Assembly: GCA_018500065.2 (NCBI GenBank)
Contig: JAHBAO020000412.1
Span: 1 to 7,207, forward strand
From: Octadecabacter sp.
GTDB taxonomy: Bacteria; Pseudomonadota; Alphaproteobacteria; Rhodobacterales; Rhodobacteraceae
Direction: 5' to 3'
DNA length: 7,207 bases
The position numbers were made by a program, and so were the translations under genes. The notes beneath the pieces were generated by a model that saw only the letters and a list, made by a program, of their open reading frames with translations, made no database searches and was not told the origin of the DNA. Below are positions 1 to 4,832 of the stretch, piece by piece (within the stretch, counting starts at the first letter, position 1; the number at the start of each line of letters is the position of its first letter).

Positions 1-754
1 ATGCCAAACCGCGCCCCGCGTTCTTGCGCATATGCATCGGTGTGGATCCGGTGTGGCTTTCCTTGCCGGTTACCGTGCATTCGATCCAACGCAGCCCTTG
101 GCCGTGGGTCACAACGCCAATGTCCTTGTTCTCGGCCTCTAAAATGGGGCCTTGTTCGATGTGCAATTCAAAGAAGGCGTGCATCTTACGATCACCTACC
201 TTTTCAGGGCCCTTCCAACCGATCCGCTCAAGTTCATCACCGAACTTTTTACCGTCGGCATCTACACGCGTATTGGCCCAATCGAGCGTATGTTTACCCG
301 CAAAAACACCCGACGCTAGCATCGCTGGGGCATAACGCGTGCCTTCTTCGTTGGTCCAATTCGTCACCACAATCGGGTGCTTTGTCTTGATGTCGAGGTC
401 GTTCATCGTGCGGATAATCTCAAGCCCGCCGAGCACGCCCAGCACACCGTCGTATTTGCCACCCGTCGGCTGTGTATCCAGATGCGATCCAACATAGACG
501 GGCAGGGCGTGAGGGTCTGTTCCTTCGCGACGGGCAAACATATTGCCGATTTCATCGACGCCCATGCTGCACCCTGCGGCTTCGCACCAGCTTTGAAACA
601 AATGGCGCCCTTCGCTGTCTTCATCCGTCAACGTCTGGCGATTGTTGCCGCCCGCAACGCCGGGCCCGATCTTTGCCATCTCCATCAGGCTGTCCCAAAG
701 ACGTTCGCCATTGATTTTCAGATTTTCACCCATAGCTGGCGTATCCGCTGGCAT
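1..754 (-). CDS. Zn-dependent M20-family amidohydrolase, probable beta-ureidopropionase (N-carbamoyl-beta-alanine hydrolase), 3' end missing
   Basis: Cytoplasmic metallo-amidohydrolase of the HyuC/allantoate amidohydrolase/beta-alanine synthase group. Next to preTA and a RutR-like regulator it most likely does the last step of reductive pyrimidine breakdown: N-carbamoyl-beta-alanine to beta-alanine, CO2 and ammonia. 251 residues are visible without a stop; the family is about 410-420 residues, so roughly 60% is here and the rest lies left of the window. Probable di-metal ligands are in place: H91 in VGSHLDT, D102 in GGKYDG, E136/E137 in TNEEG and H198 in ELHIEQGPIL. ESHTGSTPM (232-240) fits the start of the dimerisation domain. 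I chose the ATG at 754 because GGGGGA (766-761, minus strand) lies 6 nt upstream; a second ATG at codon 8 (733) has no good site. A RutR operator lies 29 bp upstream of the start. Other family members cleave N-carbamoyl-L-amino acids, allantoate or ureidoglycine, so substrate is inferred from context; family assignment is firm. Confidence 0.9.
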   Translation of the reverse strand, partial: MPADTPAMGENLKINGERLWDSLMEMAKIGPGVAGGNNRQTLTDEDSEGRHLFQSWCEAAGCSMGVDEIGNMFARREGTDPHALPVYVGSHLDTQPTGGKYDGVLGVLGGLEIIRTMNDLDIKTKHPIVVTNWTNEEGTRYAPAMLASGVFAGKHTLDWANTRVDADGKKFGDELERIGWKGPEKVGDRKMHAFFELHIEQGPILEAENKDIGVVTHGQGLRWIECTVTGKESHTGSTPMHMRKNAGRGLA

Positions 755-760
755 GGCATA

Positions 761-766
761 TCCCCC
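761..766 (-). promoter_or_regulatory. Ribosome binding site of the hydrolase gene
   Basis: On the minus strand GGGGGA is followed by 6 nt and then ATG. This decides the start at 754 over the ATG at 733, and over the overlapping out-of-frame ATG at 759. Confidence 0.6.
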
Positions 767-782
767 GACGTTTGATAAATTT

Positions 783-798
783 TTGACCAACTGGTCAA
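783..798. promoter_or_regulatory. RutR operator, perfect 16-bp palindrome
   Basis: The sequence TTGACCAACTGGTCAA consists of two exact 7-bp inverted half-sites, TTGACCA and TGGTCAA, around a 2-bp centre. From established knowledge, Escherichia coli RutR binds TTGACCA-NN-TGGTCAA, and binding is relieved by uracil or thymine. The site lies in the divergent region between the hydrolase gene and the RutR-like gene, 29 bp from the hydrolase start and 111 bp from the regulator start. It overlaps the +1 region expected from a candidate hydrolase promoter (830-803, minus strand), which suits repression by occlusion. That this particular RutR binds here is inferred from the match and the adjacency. 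Confidence 0.9.
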
Positions 799-802
799 AG
801 GC

Positions 803-830
803 AGGCTAGCAGAGGGCCAACCCCAGTCAA
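803..830 (-). promoter_or_regulatory. Candidate sigma-70-type promoter of the hydrolase gene
   Basis: On the minus strand TTGACT (830-825) is a close -35 match. After a 16-nt spacer comes TAGCCT (808-803), which keeps the T, A and final T of a -10 box. The expected start of transcription, about 796, falls inside the RutR operator. The -10 box is only moderate, so this is a candidate supported chiefly by its placement relative to the operator. Confidence 0.4.
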
Positions 831-881
831 GGATTTTGCTTAACGAATGGGCGGCGAACGGGTACAGCATACTGGATACAC

Positions 882-894
882 GGGCATTCTGCCC
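882..894 (+). other. Small hairpin in the rutR leader
   Basis: GGGCA-TTC-TGCCC forms a perfect 5-bp stem with a 3-nt loop. It ends 14 nt before ATG 909 and 29 nt before ATG 924. No U-tract follows, so it is not a terminator. It could affect translation initiation if it is in the transcript. A stem this short can occur by chance. Confidence 0.35.
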
Positions 895-908
895 AAATAG
901 TAACCAAA

Positions 909-1538
909 ATGAAAAGTTACCCAATGCCCAAGGACGCTCAAAAGTCGGACACGCGTATCCAGAAGAAAAATCAATCTGCGATACTTGCGGCTGGCTTGGT
1001 CGTGTTTTCACAGTTTGGATTTCGCGGATCGACTTTGGATCAGGTTGCTGAAGAGGCGGGGATGTCAAAGCCCAATCTGCTTTACTATTTTCGATCCAAA
1101 GATGCGATTTATACGGCATTGCTGGCCAAGTTACTGGAAAATTGGCTGGAACCTTTGCGTAAAATCGACCCTGACGGAGACCCGGTTGCGGAGCTGTTGG
1201 GCTATGCGAAACGCAAACTCGCAATGAGCCAGAATTTTCCGCGTGAAAGTCGTCTGTTTGCCAACGAAATCATCCAAGGTGCGCCGCGTATCGGCGACGT
1301 CTTGCGCGGTGAGTTGCGTGAACTGGTGGATGAAATCGCTGTGATAATCGACGGATGGGCCGTGTCAGGGCGGATCAACGCCGTTGACCCCCGTCATCTG
1401 ATTTTCTCGATCTGGGCGCAGACCCAGCACTACGCTGATTTCGATGTGCAGGTGCGTGCGATTCTGGGCGACGTTGATCCGTTTGAAGGTGCAGAACAAC
1501 ATCTTGAAGCGATGTTGCACGGCCTTCTTACCCCGTAA
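909..1538 (+). CDS. rutR: TetR-family regulator, RutR-like pyrimidine sensor
   Basis: Dimeric DNA-binding regulator of pyrimidine catabolism; in Escherichia coli RutR binds uracil or thymine and then leaves its operator. The protein has 209 residues, normal for TetR proteins and close to RutR length. The N-terminal helix-turn-helix spans about 42-72, with recognition segment MSKPNLLYYFRSKDAIY, nearly the RutR pattern (SK.NLLYYF.SK.A.Y). The ligand domain also follows RutR: WLEPL (79-83), RLFANEIIQGAP (115-126) and HLIFSIWAQTQHYADF (163-178), the last being a hallmark block in the RutR group. It is divergent from the hydrolase gene, with a perfect RutR operator between them, and convergent with preA. 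The start is uncertain: ATG 909 has no Shine-Dalgarno site, and ATG 924 (MPKDAQ) has only a weak GAAAAG 7 nt upstream. Both precede the HTH, so the domain call is unaffected. Autoregulation is likely from the operator position. Confidence 0.88.
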   Translation: MKSYPMPKDAQKSDTRIQKKNQSAILAAGLVVFSQFGFRGSTLDQVAEEAGMSKPNLLYYFRSKDAIYTALLAKLLENWLEPLRKIDPDGDPVAELLGYAKRKLAMSQNFPRESRLFANEIIQGAPRIGDVLRGELRELVDEIAVIIDGWAVSGRINAVDPRHLIFSIWAQTQHYADFDVQVRAILGDVDPFEGAEQHLEAMLHGLLTP

Positions 1539-1540
1539 TC

Positions 1541-1569
1541 AAAAAAAGGCCGACGTCGAAACGCCGGCC
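1541..1569 (-). terminator. Intrinsic terminator of the preTA unit
   Basis: Read on the minus strand, GGCCGGCG (1569-1562) pairs with CGTCGGCC (1555-1548) over 8 bp with one G-U wobble and a 6-nt loop. Seven T residues (1547-1541) follow directly. It starts 23 nt after the preA stop codon. On the plus strand the hairpin is preceded by the A-run and not followed by a U-tract, so it should act only on the preTA transcript. It ends two bases from the rutR stop codon. Confidence 0.88.
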
Positions 1570-1592
1570 AAGTCTCAGGGAGAAAATTTGAT

Positions 1593-2897
1593 CTATTCCG
1601 CGGCTGTCGCCGAGGGGTTGTTGGGGTGTGTTGTCCAATTCGCGTAGTCTTTCTGAACAACCTTTCCAGTGCGCGGATCAACAGTGCCCGGTTCCATCGC
1701 AACCATCGTAATACAGTCCTCGACAGGGCAGACATCGACGCAAAGGTTACAGGCCACGCATTCTGAATCATCAACGGTAAACACCCGGTCATCGGACATC
1801 AAAATCGCTTGGTGTGATGTGTCTTCGCAGGCGGCATAACAACGTCCACAAGAGATACAGTCATCTTGGTTGATCACGGCCTTGGCCACGTAATTCAGGT
1901 TCAAGTACTGCCAGTCCGTTGTGTTCGGAATGGCCTGACCCTTGAAATCTTGAATACTGGTATGGCCCTTTTCATCCATCCATTGGGACAAACCAGAAAT
2001 CATCTCTTGCACGATTTTGAACCCATAAGTCATCGCCGCTGTACACACCTGCACGTTGCCGCACCCAAGCGTGATATATTCAGCCGCATCGCGCCAAGTT
2101 GTTACGCCGCCGATACCGGAAATCTGTAGGTCAGCGGTTTCGGGGTTACGTGCGATCTCCGAGACCATCGACATGGCGATTGGTTTAACGGCGGGGCCGC
2201 AATAACCGCCGTGGGTGCCTTTGCCATCAATGCTCGGCTCTGGTGACATTGTATCAAGGTTCACCGACGTGATTGAATTGATCGTGTTGATCAGTGAAAC
2301 CGCATCCGCCCCGCCACGCATCGCGGCGGCCGCAGGTTTGCGAATGTCTGTGATGTTGGGGGTCAGCTTTACGATTACGGGCTTGCTATAATACTGCTTG
2401 CACCAGCGCGTGACCATTTCGATGTACTCAGGCACCTGCCCAACAGCGCTGCCCATACCGCGTTCGGCCATCCCGTGCGGGCAGCCGAAGTTCAGCTCGA
2501 TCCCGTCTGCGCCGGTGTCTTCAACGAGCGGTAGGATGTCCTTCCACGCCTGTTCCTCGCAAGGCACCATCAGCGACACGATGATCGCGCGGTCGGGATA
2601 ATCCGCTTTCACGCGTTTAATTTCATCGAGGTTGGTGAACAGGTCGCGGTCGGTGATCAGTTCAATATTGTTGATCCCCAGTACACGACGATCCGCGCCA
2701 TAGATCACGCCGTAGCGTGGCCCGTTTACGTTCACCACGGGCGGCCCTTCGGACCCGAGCGTCTTCCAAACGACACCTCCCCAACCGGCTTCAAATGCCC
2801 GGCGCACGTTATATTCTTTATCCGTCGGCGGCGCAGATGCGAGCCAGAACGGGTTCGGGGATTTGATCCCAAGAAAATCTGTTGTCAGGTCGGCCAT
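1593..2897 (-). CDS. preA: NAD-dependent dihydropyrimidine dehydrogenase, subunit PreA
   Basis: Catalytic subunit that reduces uracil and thymine to dihydrouracil and dihydrothymine, the first step of the reductive pathway, acting with PreT in the cytoplasm. The 434 residues correspond to the C-terminal half of animal dihydropyrimidine dehydrogenase. Residues about 1-310 form the FMN-binding TIM barrel of the dihydroorotate dehydrogenase type, with KLTPN (177-181) and ISGIGGV (259-265). The active-site loop reads NFGCPHGMAERGMG (136-149); C139 aligns with the catalytic acid Cys671 of the mammalian enzyme and H141 with His673. The C-terminus carries two 4Fe-4S clusters: C347, C350, C353, C357 and C380, C383, C386, C390. 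The ATG at 2897 is preceded by GGGGAG inside the end of preT, 8 nt upstream. Only one base separates it from the preT stop, so translation is probably coupled. The Ser670 equivalent is Gly138. An intrinsic terminator follows the stop. Confidence 0.95.
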   Translation of the reverse strand: MADLTTDFLGIKSPNPFWLASAPPTDKEYNVRRAFEAGWGGVVWKTLGSEGPPVVNVNGPRYGVIYGADRRVLGINNIELITDRDLFTNLDEIKRVKADYPDRAIIVSLMVPCEEQAWKDILPLVEDTGADGIELNFGCPHGMAERGMGSAVGQVPEYIEMVTRWCKQYYSKPVIVKLTPNITDIRKPAAAAMRGGADAVSLINTINSITSVNLDTMSPEPSIDGKGTHGGYCGPAVKPIAMSMVSEIARNPETADLQISGIGGVTTWRDAAEYITLGCGNVQVCTAAMTYGFKIVQEMISGLSQWMDEKGHTSIQDFKGQAIPNTTDWQYLNLNYVAKAVINQDDCISCGRCYAACEDTSHQAILMSDDRVFTVDDSECVACNLCVDVCPVEDCITMVAMEPGTVDPRTGKVVQKDYANWTTHPNNPSATAAE

Positions 2898-2898
2898 G

Positions 2899-4233
2899 CT
2901 ATTTGCTCCCCATCAGTGTGTTATGAATATCCATCGCCGCATCGCGCCCTTCGGCAACGGCGGTCACGGTCAGGTCGTCGCCACCAGATGCGCAGTCGCC
3001 TCCAGCCCAAACACCGTCTCGGCTGGTTCGTCCGGTGTCCGAAACGGCGATCTTGCGCCCGTCCAGCTTTAACCCCGCATCGCTGGTCAATGTCTGACCG
3101 ATCGCGCGAAACACCTGATCGGCAGGCAAGCGAACTGTTTCGCCCGTGCCGGACAGCTTGCCGTTCTCGCTGCTTGTGTATTCCAATTCAATTTCCGCTA
3201 CAGCACCGTTGCCGTGGATCGCCTTAGGCTGCGCGTTGAACATCAGGTTTACACCGAAAGATGCCGCCAAATCCTGTTCATAGCGGCTTGCAGACATCGC
3301 ATCGCGACCACGTCGATAAGCGATTGTCACGTGTTGCGCACCAAGCAGCTTGGATTGCACGGCCGCATCAACAGCCGTCATACCGCCACCAATGACCACT
3401 ACATTGCGCCCAACGGGCAGGGCCGCCAAATCACTGGCCTGTCGCAGCTCACGAATGAACGAAACAGCATCATCGACACCATCTTTATCGTCTCCTTCAA
3501 CGGACAGCGCGTTGACGCCCCCCAAACCAACAGAGAGGAACACAGCAGCAAAACAACCAGCGAGCTCGTCGATATTTAGCTCCGCCCCCAGTGCCATACC
3601 GGTTTTGATTTCAATACCGCCGATTGAGCAAAGCCACTCAACCTCGCGCGCCGCAAAGTTGTCTGTTGATTTGTAGGCAGCAATTCCAAATTCGTTTAAG
3701 CCACCTGCCTTTTGCATCGCGTCATACACCGTCACGTCATGCCCGAGCATCGCGAGGCGGTGCGCGCAAGACAATCCCGCAGGCCCCGCACCGACGACGG
3801 CAATTTTCTTGCCTGTAGACGCGGCGCGCACGAACGGCATCACGCCTTTTTCCATCACAGTATCGGTTGCGAACCTTTGCAAACGGCCAATCTCAACCGG
3901 CTTGCCTTCCGCAATTTCGCGTACGCAAGCCTGTTCACACAGGTCTTCGGTAGGGCAAACACGGGCGCACATGCCACCCAGAATGTTCATGTCGAATATG
4001 GTCTTCGCCGCGGCATCCGGCGTACCGGTCGCGATCTGGCGAATGAACAGCGGAATATCGATATCCGTAGGGCAGGCTGTGACGCAGGGTGCATCATGGC
4101 AGAAATAACACCGATCAGCGGCGACCGCCGCCTCATGCCCATCCAAGGGCGCGTGCAGATCAGAGAAATTTTCAACCAACGCATCTGCGTTAAGGCGCTG
4201 TGCAGCAATTCCATTTGTAAAAGGCGAGTTCAT
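2899..4233 (-). CDS. preT: NAD-dependent dihydropyrimidine dehydrogenase, subunit PreT (FAD/Fe-S electron-input subunit)
   Basis: Takes hydride from NAD(P)H onto FAD and passes electrons through Fe-S clusters to PreA. The 444 residues match the N-terminal half of animal dihydropyrimidine dehydrogenase and resemble the glutamate synthase small-subunit fold. In order: an N-terminal Fe-S domain (about 30-125) with C42, C45, C50, C54, then C89, C93, C99, C103; an FAD Rossmann motif VVGAGPAGLSCA (146-157); an NAD(P) Rossmann motif VVIGGGMTAVDAA (279-291); and a C-terminal FAD contact region GVWAGGDCASGG (407-418). Q119 in GRLQRFA lies 16 residues after C103, as Gln156, an unusual cluster ligand, lies 16 after Cys140 in the mammalian enzyme. 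The ATG at 4233 has a GGAG 5 nt upstream. It is the first gene of the preTA unit. Close relatives such as GltD-like oxidoreductases exist, but adjacency to preA makes PreT firm. Confidence 0.94.
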   Translation of the reverse strand: MNSPFTNGIAAQRLNADALVENFSDLHAPLDGHEAAVAADRCYFCHDAPCVTACPTDIDIPLFIRQIATGTPDAAAKTIFDMNILGGMCARVCPTEDLCEQACVREIAEGKPVEIGRLQRFATDTVMEKGVMPFVRAASTGKKIAVVGAGPAGLSCAHRLAMLGHDVTVYDAMQKAGGLNEFGIAAYKSTDNFAAREVEWLCSIGGIEIKTGMALGAELNIDELAGCFAAVFLSVGLGGVNALSVEGDDKDGVDDAVSFIRELRQASDLAALPVGRNVVVIGGGMTAVDAAVQSKLLGAQHVTIAYRRGRDAMSASRYEQDLAASFGVNLMFNAQPKAIHGNGAVAEIELEYTSSENGKLSGTGETVRLPADQVFRAIGQTLTSDAGLKLDGRKIAVSDTGRTSRDGVWAGGDCASGGDDLTVTAVAEGRDAAMDIHNTLMGSK

Positions 4234-4406
4234 GGCGGCTCCGTGGTCTAAAACACGATTACTTTGACACAGAAAAATTTTTTATCAAACGGTAAAATTT
4301 TTAAAGGGACAGTTCTTTGGTTTTGCTTAAGTTTTGCTAGACGTTGGCGCAGTGACGCCTAGGATACAGGTGAAATATAAGTGTTCACCGACCAGGAGAT
4401 TCAACA
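4234..4406. promoter_or_regulatory. Divergent intergenic region between preT and the DUF1330 gene, AT-rich core
   Basis: Must hold promoters for preT (leftward) and the small gene (rightward), but I cannot assign convincing -35/-10 pairs to either. The core (about 4261-4304) is strongly AT-rich with two A/T tracts, AAAAATTTTTT (4273-4283) and AAAATTTTTAAA (4294-4305), 21 bp apart, about two helical turns. An imperfect dyad, TTTGA (4263-4267) and TCAAA (4285-4289), brackets the first tract. The word TTTATCAAACG (4281-4291) occurs inverted at 769-779 beside the RutR operator. No full RutR palindrome is present; TGGTCTAA (4244-4251) is only a half-site resemblance. Confidence 0.5.
4394..4399 (+). 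promoter_or_regulatory. Ribosome binding site of the DUF1330 gene
   Basis: AGGAGA lies 7 nt before the ATG at 4407, a good Shine-Dalgarno match that supports this start for a short gene. Confidence 0.7.
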
Positions 4407-4691
4407 ATGCCCGCCTACGCAATCGTCCAAGTGGACGTCAAAGATGCCGATGAATACGCAAAATACGCAGTCCTCGCGGGACCTGCGGTTGCGAAGTACG
4501 GAGGCGAGTTTCTGGCCCGTGGCGGCGAAGTTGAAGTGATGGAAGGAACAACCCGGGCCCGCTGCGTGATTATCCGGTTTGCTGACATGGAAACCGCAAA
4601 AACATTCTATCACGGCCCTGAATACCAAGAAGCATTGGCCTTTGCCTTGCCCGTGTCAGAACGTGATTACAAATTTGTTGAAGGGGTCTGA
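4407..4691 (+). CDS. DUF1330-family small protein
   Basis: A 94-residue soluble protein with no signal peptide or membrane segment. It fits the DUF1330 family (about 95 residues, ferredoxin-like alpha/beta dimer fold) throughout: AIVQVDVKDADEYAKYA (5-21), KYGGEFLARGGEVEVMEG (30-47), CVIIRFADMETAKTFYHGPEYQEAL (53-77 region) and a closing YKFVEG. The alternation of beta strands and amphipathic helices is what that fold requires. The biochemical role of the family is not established, so I assign none. It is divergent from preT and 141 bp upstream of the antiporter gene on the same strand, and so may or may not be co-transcribed with it. A good Shine-Dalgarno site supports the start. A short hairpin overlaps its stop codon. 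Confidence 0.9.
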   Translation: MPAYAIVQVDVKDADEYAKYAVLAGPAVAKYGGEFLARGGEVEVMEGTTRARCVIIRFADMETAKTFYHGPEYQEALAFALPVSERDYKFVEGV

Positions 4692-4699
4692 ACAGACCC
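4684..4699 (+). other. Hairpin overlapping the DUF1330 stop codon
   Basis: GGGTCTGAACAGACCC is a perfect inverted repeat; realistically it is a 6-bp stem with a GAAC tetraloop. The TGA stop (4689-4691) sits at the top of the stem. The downstream bases are C- and A-rich with no T-tract, so it does not look like a standard intrinsic terminator. It could be an mRNA-stabilising 3' structure or a weak terminator. Nothing else clear is seen up to 4822. Confidence 0.45.
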
Positions 4700-4822
4700 A
4701 ACACCCACGTCAACGTTTGAGACCCATCAAAACAGCCGATCACAGATGATTTTGTCCGGTTGCCCTTGAGGATTGCGTAAATCTGACCCAGAAAGGTTTC
4801 ACCATTTTTAAGCCCGAAGTTC

Positions 4823-4827
4823 AGGAG
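4823..4827 (+). promoter_or_regulatory. Ribosome binding site of the antiporter gene
   Basis: AGGAG lies 5 nt before GTG 4833. This site and the hydrophobic N-terminus that follows at once (SLFLIVALPFLGALLPG) decide the GTG start; the next in-frame ATG is at codon 20, inside the first membrane segment region. Confidence 0.7.
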
Positions 4828-4832
4828 CTCGC

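Noticed and set aside
377..775. A 132-codon open frame on the plus strand
   Set aside because: Antisense to the zinc hydrolase, whose minus-strand translation has complete metal-ligand motifs. The plus-strand product resembles nothing and would end in the RutR control region.
718..1224. A 168-codon open frame on the minus strand across the divergent region
   Set aside because: It would run through the RutR operator and antisense to the regulator's helix-turn-helix; no recognisable domain and no good ribosome site.
3085..3099. Inverted repeat GGTCA-ATGTC-TGACC, resembling RutR half-sites
   Set aside because: It lies inside preT coding sequence, and the half-sites face the wrong way and have the wrong spacing for RutR.
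3712..4251. A 179-codon open frame on the plus strand
   Set aside because: Antisense to preT, across its conserved Fe-S and FAD motifs; a shadow frame.
4278..4292. Possible FNR-type site around TTGAT in the preT upstream region
   Set aside because: The second half (ATCAA after a 4-bp gap) is missing on the relevant side; the match is one half-site in AT-rich DNA.
4752..4783. Possible promoter for mrpA (TTGTCC with TAAATC)
   Set aside because: Spacing is 20 bp and the -10 match is weak; not strong enough to annotate.
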